NCBI GenBank assembly: GCA_025351005.1
Contig: JANXWS010000066.1
Span: 1-64,000, forward strand
Direction of reading: 5' to 3'
DNA: 64,000 bases
Source of the DNA: Pseudomonadota bacterium
GTDB taxonomy: Bacteria; Pseudomonadota; Gammaproteobacteria; Steroidobacterales; Steroidobacteraceae
Shown here one piece after another: positions 42,404 through 51,103 of the stretch. The position numbers were made by a program, and so were the translations under genes. The notes beneath the pieces are model-generated. The model saw only the letters and a program-made list of their open reading frames with translations. It ran no database searches and was not told the origin of the DNA. Within the stretch, counting starts at the first letter, position 1, and every line of letters begins with the position of its first letter.

Positions 42404-43363
42404 TCAGCGGCGCCGCAGCCGCGGGTCGAGCAACGCGTAGCACAGGTCGACGGCCACGTTCGCGGTCACGACCAGCGCGGAGCCGAAGATCGTCACGCCG
42501 ATGATGACCGGCAGGTCCTGCCTCGTGATGGCCTGCACGACCTCGCGGCCGAGCCCGGGCAGCCCGAACACGACTTCGGTGACGATCGCCCCGCCGAGCA
42601 GCGTGCCGAGGTCGATGCCGAACTGCGTCACGATGGGCGCGAGCGAACTGCGAAGTGCGTGCCGGAGCACGACCCGGCGCTCGCTGATGCCCTTCGAGCG
42701 CGCCGTCCGTATGTAGTCCTCGCCGAACGCGTCCAGCATCGCGCTCCGCGTCAGGCGGGCATAGGTCGCACCATTGGCGAGCGCGATCGTCAGCCACGGC
42801 AGCGCCAGGAAGCGCGCCCACTGCAGCGGGGATTCGGTGAGCGGCACGTACGAGCCCGGCGGAAAGAGCTCGACGCCGGCGAGATAGAGGCGGTAGAAGC
42901 AGAAGAACAGCAGCAGCTGCCCGAGCAGGAACGGCGGCATCGAGTAGAAGAACAACGCCACCGTCGTGATCGCCCGGTCGAGGCGCGAGCGCGGCCGGGT
43001 CGCCGCGACCACGCCTGCAAGGAGACCGGCCGACAGCCACAGCGCCGCAGCGCCGAGCGCGAGCGAGGCCGTGACCGGCAGGTCACGGACGATCACGGCG
43101 CGGACGGAGTCCTGCGTCACGAACGACACGCCGAGGTCACCGCGCGCCAGCCGGCCCATGAAGTGCAGGTACTGCACGGCGACCGGGCGGTCGAGCTCGA
43201 GCCGGGCGCGCACCGCAGCGACCGTCCGCTCGCTCGCCTGCTTGCCCGCGATCAGCCGCGCGACGTCGTGCGGCACCGCGAAGTAGCAGACGAACACCGC
43301 GCTCGCCACCAGCCAGACGACCAGCGCGCCCCCGCCGGCCCGGCGCAGCACCAGGCCGATCAC
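42404..43363 (-). CDS. Peptide/nickel-type ABC transporter permease (DppB-like)
   Basis: 319-aa inner-membrane permease of the DppB/OppB family with about six helices. The EAA-type cytoplasmic loop is LPGLGREVVQAITRQDLPVI plus ARSKGISERRVVLRHALRSS, where the ATPases dock. GTG start at 43363 overlaps the upstream permease stop (GTGA). Last gene of a five-gene operon in the order SBP, ATPase, ATPase, permease C, permease B. Confidence 0.92.
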   Translation of the reverse strand: MIGLVLRRAGGGALVVWLVASAVFVCYFAVPHDVARLIAGKQASERTVAAVRARLELDRPVAVQYLHFMGRLARGDLGVSFVTQDSVRAVIVRDLPVTASLALGAAALWLSAGLLAGVVAATRPRSRLDRAITTVALFFYSMPPFLLGQLLLFFCFYRLYLAGVELFPPGSYVPLTESPLQWARFLALPWLTIALANGATYARLTRSAMLDAFGEDYIRTARSKGISERRVVLRHALRSSLAPIVTQFGIDLGTLLGGAIVTEVVFGLPGLGREVVQAITRQDLPVIIGVTIFGSALVVTANVAVDLCYALLDPRLRRR

Positions 43364-44283
43364 GCCGCGCCTCCGCGAGCCCGCGCGACCGACCGCTCGA
43401 AGCGCGGATCGAACACGTCCCGCACGCTGTCGCCGAGCACATTGAACGCCAGCGTGATCGCGAGCAGCGCCGCGCCGGGGAAGAGCAGCAGCCACCACGC
43501 AACCTTGTAGTAGGCCATCGCGTCGGCGAGCATGTTGCCCCACGACGGCGTCGGCGGCGGCACACCGAGCCCGAGGAACGACAGCGTCGCCTCGAAGCCT
43601 ATTGACGAGGGGATCAGCAGCGTCGCATAGACGATTGCGGTCGGCGCCACGACCGGCAGTATCTCGACGAACATGATTCGCGCATGGCCGGCGCCGAGCG
43701 CGCGCGCGGCCTGGACGTACTCGCGCTCGCGGATGGCCAATACCTCGCCCCGCAGCACGCGACCCACGGCGGCCCAGTTGAAGAACGCGATCACCACTAC
43801 GCTGATGCCGGTGCTGGGTCCGACGAGCGCCGCCAGCGCGAGCGCGAGTAGCAGGTACGGCAGCGACAGCACCGCGTCCATCAGGCGCGACAGCAACGCA
43901 TCGAGGGTGCCGCCGTACCATGCCGCCGAGACGCCGACGACCGCGCCACAGACCACCGCGAGCAGGCTCGCGAGCACGCCGACCAGCAGCGAGATGCGGG
44001 CCCCGTACACGACCCGCACCAGCACGTCGCGGCCGAGCCCATCGCAGCCGAGCCAGAACTCGTGGCCGGGCCCGACCGGAATGCCGTTGGACGAGAGCCC
44101 GGTCTCGATGAACTGCTCGGCCGGCCCGTGGCCCGTGAGGGCCGCGAACAACGGCGCCGCGACCGCGACCAGCGCCGCCAGCAGAATCGTGGCGATCGCG
44201 GCGATCGCGGCGCGGTCGCGGCCGATGCGTTCGCTGGCCAGCCGCCACGGCCCGCGGGGCCGGATCGGGGCGACCGGCGTCAC
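43360..44283 (-). CDS. Peptide/nickel-type ABC transporter permease (DppC-like)
   Basis: 307-aa permease of the DppC/OppC family. N-terminal helix followed by the typical periplasmic insertion with HEFWLGCDGLGRDVLVRVVY, and the EAA loop AARALGAGHARIMFVEILP then LSFLGLGVPPPTPSWGNMLA. GTG start at 44283 overlaps the upstream ATPase stop (GTGA). Pairs with the DppB-like subunit to form the channel. The longer open frame upstream is the ATPase gene out of frame. Confidence 0.92.
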   Translation of the reverse strand: MTPVAPIRPRGPWRLASERIGRDRAAIAAIATILLAALVAVAAPLFAALTGHGPAEQFIETGLSSNGIPVGPGHEFWLGCDGLGRDVLVRVVYGARISLLVGVLASLLAVVCGAVVGVSAAWYGGTLDALLSRLMDAVLSLPYLLLALALAALVGPSTGISVVVIAFFNWAAVGRVLRGEVLAIREREYVQAARALGAGHARIMFVEILPVVAPTAIVYATLLIPSSIGFEATLSFLGLGVPPPTPSWGNMLADAMAYYKVAWWLLLFPGAALLAITLAFNVLGDSVRDVFDPRFERSVARARGGAA

Positions 44284-45335
44284 GCGCCGCTCCCGGTCGC
44301 GGGTCCCGGCGCTTCGCCGTCGGCGAGCGGGAAGTGACACGCGGTCAGGTGCCCGGGGTCGTCGCCCACCCTCGACTCGAGCGCGGGTTCCTCGGCGCGG
44401 CACCGTGCCTGCGCCCGCGGGCAGCGCGCATGGAACCGGCAGCCGCGCAGCGCTTCGAGTGGCGACGGCGGGTCGCCGGCGAGGACCAGCGGCGCGCGGC
44501 GGCTCCGCGCCCCGGGCTCGAACGCCGGCACCGCGGCCAGCAGTGCGGCGGTGTACGGGTGGCGGGCACTCGCGTACAGAAGGCCGGCCGGCGCGAGCTC
44601 GACGATTCTGCCGAGGTACATGACGGCGACACGGTCGCTGACGTGGCGGACCACCGCGAGATCGTGCGAGATGAACAGGTACGTCAGGCCGAGCTCGCGC
44701 TGCAGGTCGACGAGCAGGTTGAGGATCTGGGCCTGGATCGAGACGTCGAGCGCCGAGACCGGCTCGTCGCAGACGACCAGTTCCGGCCTGAGCGCGAGCG
44801 CGCGCGCAATCGCGATGCGCTGGCGCTGGCCTCCGGAGAACTCCGCCGGGAAGCGGTTGTAGTGTTCCGGGTTGAGGCCGACGAGATCCATCAGCACCTG
44901 AACCAGCCGCATCCGTTCGCGGCCCGCGGCCACGTCGTGGATTGCAAACGGGTCGCCGATGATCGAGCCGACGCGGCGGCGGGGGTTCAGCGAGCCGTAC
45001 GGGTCCTGGAAGACCATCTGCATCCGGCGCCGGAACGGCCGCAGCTCGCTTTGGGTCGCCCGCGACAGGTCGGCGCCGTCGAACAGCAGCTCGCCGGCGG
45101 TCAGCTCGTGGAGCCGCACGATACAGCGCGCCAGCGTCGACTTGCCGCAGCCGGTCTCGCCGACGAGACCGAGGGTCTCGCCGCGACGGAGCCCGAAGCT
45201 GACGCCTGCGACCGCCTGCAAGCGCTCGCGCCGGAACGGCGACGCCGAGCGCGTCGCGAACTCCTTGACGACGCCGGTCACGCGCACCAGCAGCGGGTCG
45301 GGAGGTGCAGCAGCGGGCGCGGCAGCCGCGCTCAT
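44280..45335 (-). CDS. Peptide/nickel-type ABC transporter ATPase (DppF-like)
   Basis: 351-aa nucleotide-binding subunit. Walker A GETGCGKST at 59-67, Q-loop MVFQDPYGSLNPRRRV, signature EFSGGQRQRIAIARAL, Walker B LVVCDEPVSALD, switch histidine in FISHDLAVVRHVSD. The C-terminal oligopeptide-type extension contains CRFHARCPRAQARC, a cysteine cluster that binds [4Fe-4S] in some Dpp/Opp ATPases. ATG at 45335 overlaps the DppD-like stop (ATGA). Confidence 0.94.
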   Translation of the reverse strand: MSAAAAPAAAPPDPLLVRVTGVVKEFATRSASPFRRERLQAVAGVSFGLRRGETLGLVGETGCGKSTLARCIVRLHELTAGELLFDGADLSRATQSELRPFRRRMQMVFQDPYGSLNPRRRVGSIIGDPFAIHDVAAGRERMRLVQVLMDLVGLNPEHYNRFPAEFSGGQRQRIAIARALALRPELVVCDEPVSALDVSIQAQILNLLVDLQRELGLTYLFISHDLAVVRHVSDRVAVMYLGRIVELAPAGLLYASARHPYTAALLAAVPAFEPGARSRRAPLVLAGDPPSPLEALRGCRFHARCPRAQARCRAEEPALESRVGDDPGHLTACHFPLADGEAPGPATGSGA

Positions 45336-46324
45336 GCGGTACCCTCCCCGACCAGCCAGCAGGCTGCGTCGTGGCCCTCGTCCCCCCCAATCGCCACCAG
45401 CGGCGGCGTCTTTGCGCAGCGCTCAACCGCCTCGGCGCAACGCGGGCGGAACGGACAGCCGGCGGGCAGCGCGATCAGGCTTGGCGGCTGCCCCGGCACC
45501 GGAGTCAGCCGTGCGACCGCGGCGTCGAGTCGCGGCCGCGAGCGCAGCAGCGCGCGCGTGTACGGGTGGGACGGACGCGCGAACAGGTCCGGCGTCGTCG
45601 CCTGCTCGAGCGCCCGCCCCGCGTACATCACGAGCATCTCGTCGGCGGTCTCGGCGGCGACGCCGAGATCGTGCGTGATCAGGATCATCGCCATGCCGAG
45701 CTCGCGCTGCAGCCCGGCGAGCAAGCGCAGGATCTGCGCCTGCACGGAGACATCGAGCGCCGTGGTCGGCTCGTCCGCCACCAGGATGCGCGGCCGCAGG
45801 GCGATCGCCATCGCGATCATCGCCCGCTGCAGCATTCCGCCCGAGTACTGGTGCGGATAATCGTCGACCCGCCGCTCGGCGCGCGGGATGCCGACGTGTC
45901 CGAGCAGCTCGATCGCGCGCGCGCGCGCCTGCCGTGTCGGCACCGGCTCGTGGGCACGGATCATCTCGACGATCTGCCAGCCGACCGGGTAGAGCGGATG
46001 CAGGCTCGTCATCGGGCTCTGGAAGATCATCGCCACACCGCGCCCGCGCACCGCGCGCAGCTCCTCGGCCGGCAACGTCAGCAGGTCGCGGCCGAGATAG
46101 AGCGCGAGGCCCGTGACCTGTGCGCCGGGCGCGAGGCCGACGAGCGCCGCCGTGGCGACGCTCTTGCCAGAGCCCGACTCGCCGACCAGCCCGAGCGTGC
46201 GGCCCGGATCGAGGCCGAACGACAGCCCGCGCACCGCCTCGACGATCCCGTCCGGCGTCCGGAAGGACACCGCGAGATCGCGGACGTCGAGCAGGCGGAC
46301 CCCGGCAGCGGCAGGCGCGGGCAT
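45332..46324 (-). CDS. Peptide/nickel-type ABC transporter ATPase (DppD-like)
   Basis: 330-aa nucleotide-binding subunit. Walker A GESGSGKS at 48-55, Q-loop MIFQSPMTSLHPLYPV, signature QYSGGMLQRAMIAMAI, Walker B ILVADEPTTALD, C-terminal cysteine motif CPFRPRCAEAVERC. I use the ATG at 46324, overlapping the substrate-binding-protein stop (ATGA); 21 further codons upstream are open but overlap that gene. Heterodimer partner of the DppF-like ATPase. Confidence 0.93.
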   Translation of the reverse strand: MPAPAAAGVRLLDVRDLAVSFRTPDGIVEAVRGLSFGLDPGRTLGLVGESGSGKSVATAALVGLAPGAQVTGLALYLGRDLLTLPAEELRAVRGRGVAMIFQSPMTSLHPLYPVGWQIVEMIRAHEPVPTRQARARAIELLGHVGIPRAERRVDDYPHQYSGGMLQRAMIAMAIALRPRILVADEPTTALDVSVQAQILRLLAGLQRELGMAMILITHDLGVAAETADEMLVMYAGRALEQATTPDLFARPSHPYTRALLRSRPRLDAAVARLTPVPGQPPSLIALPAGCPFRPRCAEAVERCAKTPPLVAIGGDEGHDAACWLVGEGTA

Positions 46325-48174
46325 CACGGCTGCGAGCGCGGCGCGGCGAGCGGCGCGTCGGCGAGCCAGACCTGGGTCAGGTCGCACTGGTCACCGAGGA
46401 TCGACCAGCTGCAGTGGCGGACGCGCGAGCCCAGCATGTGGGCCGACTTGCGCTCGATCAGCGGGATGATGGCGACGTCAGCCATCACCTGCCCGGCGGC
46501 ATCTGCCCAGGCGCTCTCCGCGGCCTCGAGGCTCGCGGCGGTCAGCGCCCGGTCGATCGCCGCGTTCGAGCGAAGGCTGTTGTAGCCGCCGAAATTCTGC
46601 GACAGGCCGCCCACCCGGCGGCCGTCGAACAGCGGCACGATGACCGAGCGGCCGTTGTTGCTGCCGAACCAGTCGGGCACCCAGCCGGACAGGCTCAGGT
46701 CCCACTCGCCGCGCTCTGCATTGTGCAGATCCGGCATCAGCCGGCCCCAGAACTCGGCGCCGGTGTACGGCCTGAGCTCGACCTCGACTCCCGCGCGGCG
46801 CAGGCTCGCCTGCACCGACTGCGCCTCGATCGGGTACCGGCCGTTCGTCTGGTAGACGAGCCGCAGCCGGAGACCGTCGGCGTGGCCCGCCGCGGCGAGC
46901 AGCCGGCGCGCCGCCGCCGGATCGCCCCGGTCACCGGGCGTGACGAAGCGGTCGGCGTCGGGCCGGTAGCCCGACACCGTGCTGGCGACCGCCTGCCGCA
47001 GCGGCCGCGACATGCCGGGACCGCCGGACAGCTGCATCAGCGCATGCTTGTCTACCGCGAGCGCGAGCGCCTCGCGCACCCCGGGCTCGCGGAGCGCGCC
47101 GGCGTTGTTCGGCCCCGCGAAGTTGACCACCAGGTAGTGCATGGAATCGTAGTGGTCGGCGTCCGGGATCACCCGCACGCGCGGATCGCCGATCGCACGC
47201 AGCGAGGCCTGGCTCGCGGCCAGCATTGCGACGTCGAAGCCGAGGTCGGCGGTGCCCGCCTCGAGCTGCAGCTGCGTCAGCTCGTCGTCGATGCCGAGCT
47301 TGATGTCGATCCGGTCGACGTACGCCGCCCGGATCGGGTCCGTCGCCGGATCCCAGACCGGGTTGCGCTCGAGCGCGATCTCGCGATTCTGCACGTAGCG
47401 CACGATCCGGTACGGACCGTTCGACAGCGTGTGGCGGCGGAACTCGGGGCTGTCCGGCAGGTAGTCGAGGTACTCCTCGGGCACCGGTGCCGCGAACGAC
47501 ATCGCCAGCAGGTTCAGAAAATCGGCGGCCGGCGTCAGCAGCCGGAACTCGATCGTCCGGTCGTCGAGGGCATGCACACCGTCGAGTTCGTTCACCCGGA
47601 CGAAGCGGCGGATGGCGTCGACCGTCGCTGGTGACTTGCTGAACCGGTCGCAGAAGTCCGCCATGCCAGCGATCGTCGTCGTGTAGTAGGACGGCGAGCC
47701 GACCGGGCTCACCGGATTGCAGAACAGCTTGAATGCGCGCACGAAGTCCTGCGCGGTCACCGGTCGCGGCGGCGTCGAGGTCCAGCGTACGCCGCTGCGC
47801 AGCCGCAGCCGGTACACGCGACCGTCGGCGCTGATGCCACCGTTGGCGCGCGTCGGCAGCTCGACGGCCAGATCCGCCGCCACCTGTGTCCGCGCCTCGT
47901 AGTCCGGCAGTGGCGGGTAGGCCACCAGCTCGCGCGCAAAAGTCTGGAACAGCACCAGCGACGAGGTCACGTAGCCGCTGGTCGTCAGCAGGTGGTCGAT
48001 GTCGGAGTTGCCGACCATCGTCAGCGTCCCGCCACGACGCGGCGGGCCCGGGTCGCTCTCGACGTCGGGCGGCGGTGCTCGCGCTGGCGCGCAGGCCGCG
48101 GCGAGTGCGCAGCCGGCGAGCAGGATCGGGGCGCAGGCTCGCCGGTACCGGCCGGCCACTGCACGCTCGGTCAT
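46324..48174 (-). CDS. Peptide/nickel-type ABC transporter substrate-binding lipoprotein (SBP family 5)
   Basis: 616-aa extracytoplasmic receptor, longer than most DppA (about 530). Signal peptide with lipobox LAGC, lipidating the cysteine near residue 22, then a proline-rich linker. SBP_bac_5 features: RRGGTLTMVGNSDIDHLLTT, GRVYRLRLRSGVRWTSTPPR and VTAQDFVRAFKLF, LSNGPYRIVRY, REPGVREALALAVDKHALMQ. ATG at 48174 preceded by GGAGGGGAGGG. First gene of the operon. The substrate is unknown: peptide, nickel-chelate or other oligomer. Confidence 0.9.
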   Translation of the reverse strand: MTERAVAGRYRRACAPILLAGCALAAACAPARAPPPDVESDPGPPRRGGTLTMVGNSDIDHLLTTSGYVTSSLVLFQTFARELVAYPPLPDYEARTQVAADLAVELPTRANGGISADGRVYRLRLRSGVRWTSTPPRPVTAQDFVRAFKLFCNPVSPVGSPSYYTTTIAGMADFCDRFSKSPATVDAIRRFVRVNELDGVHALDDRTIEFRLLTPAADFLNLLAMSFAAPVPEEYLDYLPDSPEFRRHTLSNGPYRIVRYVQNREIALERNPVWDPATDPIRAAYVDRIDIKLGIDDELTQLQLEAGTADLGFDVAMLAASQASLRAIGDPRVRVIPDADHYDSMHYLVVNFAGPNNAGALREPGVREALALAVDKHALMQLSGGPGMSRPLRQAVASTVSGYRPDADRFVTPGDRGDPAAARRLLAAAGHADGLRLRLVYQTNGRYPIEAQSVQASLRRAGVEVELRPYTGAEFWGRLMPDLHNAERGEWDLSLSGWVPDWFGSNNGRSVIVPLFDGRRVGGLSQNFGGYNSLRSNAAIDRALTAASLEAAESAWADAAGQVMADVAIIPLIERKSAHMLGSRVRHCSWSILGDQCDLTQVWLADAPLAAPRSQP

Positions 48175-48307
48175 CCGCCCTCCCCTCCGGCCGCGGGATC
48201 CGCGCCAACTTATCATGCGGTGGGTGACTGCGATCAGCCGTGGCGGCGCCTGGCGGAGGAGTCCGGCGTCGGACCGGGCTCCAGGATGCGCGCCGTCCGG
48301 AGCGTGC

Positions 48308-49021
48308 TCAGGCCCGGCCGCGGCGGCGCGGGGGCTTGGGGCCGCCGGGCGGCACGACCCGGACACGGGGCAGTCCACGCAGGAGACCAGGCTCGGGGAC
48401 TGGCGTAGCAAGCCGCGTCTGCAGCGGTATCACGCCCGCCCAGACCGGCCATGGCACGTCGCGGGCCGGATCGCCGGTGCCGCCGTTGCGGATCTTGGCG
48501 GCCGCCCGGTCGAGCGGCATCGACATCACGAGCGTAGCGTTCAGCTCCTTGCGGGTGACGGGCCGCAGCGCCGCCCAGCGACCGGGAAACCAGTGCTCCG
48601 CGAATGCTTCGAGCAGGCGGAGCTTGTCCGCCGCGTCGGTGATCGGTTCCGGTCGACCAAAGCACATGACGGAGCGATAGTTGGCACTATGGTTGAACGC
48701 CGAGCGCGCCAGCACCCAGCCGTCGAAGAGCGTCACGGTCAGACAGACCTCGCCGCCGATGGCGTTGGTGCGCAGCAGCCGGCTGGCGACCGAGCCGTGC
48801 CAGTAAACGCGTTCGCCGATGCGCCAGTGCAGCGTCGGCGTGGCGACCGGGCGGCCATCGACGACGTGCGCGACGTGGCAGTGCGTGCCGGCATCGAGGA
48901 TCGCGTCGATCGCATCGCGCTCGTAGACGCCGCGCTCGGCGAGCCGTCGGACGCGCGTGAATGGATCCGGCCCGACCCTGCCACCGCCGCTCCCGACCCG
49001 GCCCGCTCTCTTGGTCGACAT
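48308..49021 (-). CDS. Pyridoxamine 5'-phosphate oxidase-family flavoprotein (NimA-like)
   Basis: 237-aa FMN-binding split-barrel protein of the Pyridox_ox_2 type. Segments typical of the group: RGVYERDAIDAILDAGTHCH, PVATPTLHWRIGERVYWHGS, FNHSANYRSVMCFGRPEPI. It has a long basic, proline-rich C-terminus. Related proteins include nitroimidazole reductases and haem-binding proteins; the substrate is not predictable. ATG at 49021. Divergent from the pseudouridine synthase gene with about 54 bp between. Confidence 0.85.
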   Translation of the reverse strand: MSTKRAGRVGSGGGRVGPDPFTRVRRLAERGVYERDAIDAILDAGTHCHVAHVVDGRPVATPTLHWRIGERVYWHGSVASRLLRTNAIGGEVCLTVTLFDGWVLARSAFNHSANYRSVMCFGRPEPITDAADKLRLLEAFAEHWFPGRWAALRPVTRKELNATLVMSMPLDRAAAKIRNGGTGDPARDVPWPVWAGVIPLQTRLATPVPEPGLLRGLPRVRVVPPGGPKPPRRRGRA

Positions 49022-49075
49022 CTGGACCCGCCCCTCCCGCCATCCCCACGGCCGGCAGTATGCCGCGATCCGGCA

Positions 49076-49798
49076 CTGGAGATCCTCTACGCCGACGACT
49101 TCCTGGTCGCGATTGCGAAGCCGGCCGGGCTGCTGGTGCACCGGACGCCGCTCGCCGGCCGGGCACGGGAGTTCGCCGTGCAGCGACTGCGCGACCAGCT
49201 CGGGCGCACCGTCTACCCGGCCCACCGGCTCGACCGCGCGACCTCAGGCGTGCTGTTGTTCGCGCTCTCGGCCGAGATCCGCAGCGCACTCGGCGCCGCG
49301 TTCGAAGCCGGGGCCGTCGCGAAGCGCTACCTGGCGATCGTGCGCGGCTGGCCGCCGGCGGCCTGCAGCATCGACCATCCACTGCGACGCCTCGCGGCCG
49401 ACGGCACGGCCGTGGGCCACGGAGCGCAGAGTGCCGTCACGGCGCTCGCGACGCTTGCCACCACCGAGCTCGCGGTCCGGGTCGATCGCTACCCGGCGGC
49501 TCGCTACGCGCTCGTCGCGCTCGCGCCGGCGAGCGGCCGGCGACACCAGCTGCGCCGGCACCTGAAACACGCGAGTCACCCGATCATCGGCGACACCACC
49601 TATGGCCAGGGTCGCCACAACCGCCTGTTCCGCGAGCGCTTCGCCTGCGGCCGGCTGCTGCTGCATGCCTGGCAGATAGGATTCCGGCACCCGGCAGACG
49701 GCAGGCCTCTGTCGATCACCGCGGTTCCGCCGACCGACTTCGCCACGGTTGCGACCGCACTTGGCTGGCCCGCATCGTGCTGGGAGGACCGCGCGTGA
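49076..49798 (+). CDS. truC: TruC-like tRNA pseudouridine(65) synthase, start uncertain
   Basis: RluA-family pseudouridine synthase whose whole length matches TruC: LEILYADDFLVAIAKPAGLL, catalytic AHRLDRATSGVLLFAL with the essential Asp, RYLAIVRGW, GRRHQLRRHLKHASHPIIGD. The problem is the start: no in-frame ATG, GTG or TTG lies between the neighbouring divergent gene and the first conserved residue. The coordinates use the CTG at 49076, which would give xLEILY as in E. coli. An ATG at 49060 is out of frame by one base, so a real or sequencing frameshift is possible. The stop overlaps the lipid-kinase start (GTGA). Confidence 0.85.
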   Translation: MEILYADDFLVAIAKPAGLLVHRTPLAGRAREFAVQRLRDQLGRTVYPAHRLDRATSGVLLFALSAEIRSALGAAFEAGAVAKRYLAIVRGWPPAACSIDHPLRRLAADGTAVGHGAQSAVTALATLATTELAVRVDRYPAARYALVALAPASGRRHQLRRHLKHASHPIIGDTTYGQGRHNRLFRERFACGRLLLHAWQIGFRHPADGRPLSITAVPPTDFATVATALGWPASCWEDRA

Positions 49799-50709
49799 GC
49801 GAGCCGGACGATGCGAGCCCCTGGCTCGCGATTCTGAACCCGGCCGCGCGCGGCGGGCTGGCCGGCCGGCGCTGGCCGGCGCTCGCCGCGGCGCTCCGGG
49901 CACATCGCGTGCGCTTCGAGCTCGTCGTGACGCGGGCGCCCGGCGAGGCGACCTCGCTCGCGGCCGACGGCCTGCGACGGGGCCACGACCGCCTGCTGGC
50001 GGTCGGCGGCGATGGCACGCTGCACGAAGTGCTGAACGGCCTCCTGCCAGGAGGGCGGCGCGCCACACTCGCCGTCGCGCCGTTCGGCACCGGCAACGAC
50101 TGGGCCCGCGGTCGCGGCATACCGCGCCGGGCGTGGCAGCTGGCGGCACTGCTGGCCGCGCCGCGCCTGCTCGGGCACGACGTCGGCGTGGTCGAGTTCG
50201 CGGGCGTGGCCGGGCGCGAGCGGCGCCATTTCCTCAACGTCGCGGGCGTCGGCTACGACGCCTACGTGATCGAGCGCCTGTCGCCGCGCGGGCCGCGCGC
50301 GCTCGCCTACCTGGCGGCGCTGGCGGCGGGGCTGGTTCGTTACCGGGCGCCCCGCGTCCGCGTCGAGGCCGACGGCTGGTCGCGCGAAGCGCAGCTGTTC
50401 GTCGCCTTCGCCGCGCTCGGCCGCTACTGCGGCGGCGGCATGCAGTTCGCGCCGCGCGCCCTGCCCGCCGACGGCTTGCTCGACGTCGTCACGATCGACC
50501 ATCTCGGGGCGCTGGCCGCCCTCGCGCGGCTGCCGCGCATCTATTCCGGCGGCGTGCTGCGCGATCCCGCGGTGCGCTGGCGGCAGAGCGCACGCGTGGC
50601 GATCGCCACCGACGTGCCGGCGCGGGTCGAGGCCGACGGCCAGCTGCTCGGCCACACGCCCGTGACCGCGTGGATCCTGCCGGCCGCGATCGACGTCGTG
50701 GTCCCGTGA
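49795..50709 (+). CDS. Diacylglycerol kinase-catalytic-domain lipid kinase (YegS/DgkB type)
   Basis: 304-aa soluble lipid kinase. N-terminal nucleotide domain: WLAILNPAARGG, then the ATP-binding VGGDGTLHEVLNGL and PFGTGNDWARG. The C-terminal domain includes NVAGVGYDAYVIER and GGGMQFAPRALPADGLLDVV. The lipid acceptor could be diacylglycerol, phosphatidylglycerol or a sphingoid base. GTG start at 49795 overlaps the truC stop (GTGA). Lies upstream of a membrane protein and a patatin phospholipase, a possible lipid-handling group. Confidence 0.88.
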   Translation: MSEPDDASPWLAILNPAARGGLAGRRWPALAAALRAHRVRFELVVTRAPGEATSLAADGLRRGHDRLLAVGGDGTLHEVLNGLLPGGRRATLAVAPFGTGNDWARGRGIPRRAWQLAALLAAPRLLGHDVGVVEFAGVAGRERRHFLNVAGVGYDAYVIERLSPRGPRALAYLAALAAGLVRYRAPRVRVEADGWSREAQLFVAFAALGRYCGGGMQFAPRALPADGLLDVVTIDHLGALAALARLPRIYSGGVLRDPAVRWRQSARVAIATDVPARVEADGQLLGHTPVTAWILPAAIDVVVP

Positions 50710-50748
50710 GATGCTATCCGCCCCCGCCGGCGCCGAGGAGCAGCCGCG

Positions 50749-51099
50749 ATGTACGAGAGACGTAACCATTCGCTCGCAACCCGGCGCGCGTTTGCCGGCC
50801 GGCAGCTCGCGCACCTGGCGTTCGCGGCGATCGTCGTCGGCGGCTCGCTCGCGGTGGGCGTGGTCGGCTATCACGCGCTGGCGGGACTCGGCTGGGTGGA
50901 TGCGTTCCTGAACGCATCGATGCTGATGGGCGGCATGGGGCCGGTCGATGCGCTGCACTCGGACGCGGCCAAGGTTTTCGCCGGCTGCTACGCGCTGTAC
51001 TGCGGACTCGTGCTGCTGATCGCCGCCGGCATCCTGTTCGCGCCGCTGCTGCACCGGATGCTGCACCGGTTCTTGCTCGACGCCGGCGACGGGAGCTGA
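50749..51099 (+). CDS. Small two-helix membrane protein with pore-loop-like segment
   Basis: 116 aa, no certain family. Helix 1 about residues 22-45 (AFAAIVVGGSLAVGVVGYHA), helix 2 about 73-98 (FAGCYALYCGLVLLIAAGIL), and between them a short segment VDAFLNASMLMGGMGPVDAL. This helix - re-entrant glycine-rich loop - helix layout resembles two-helix ion channels, but the potassium filter TVGYG is replaced by LMGGMGP. The C-terminus is His/Arg-rich (LLHRMLHRFLL). ATG at 50749, 39 bp after the lipid kinase and 4 bp before the phospholipase gene. Function unknown; channel idea is inference. Confidence 0.65.
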   Translation: MYERRNHSLATRRAFAGRQLAHLAFAAIVVGGSLAVGVVGYHALAGLGWVDAFLNASMLMGGMGPVDALHSDAAKVFAGCYALYCGLVLLIAAGILFAPLLHRMLHRFLLDAGDGS

Positions 51100-51103
51100 G
51101 CCG

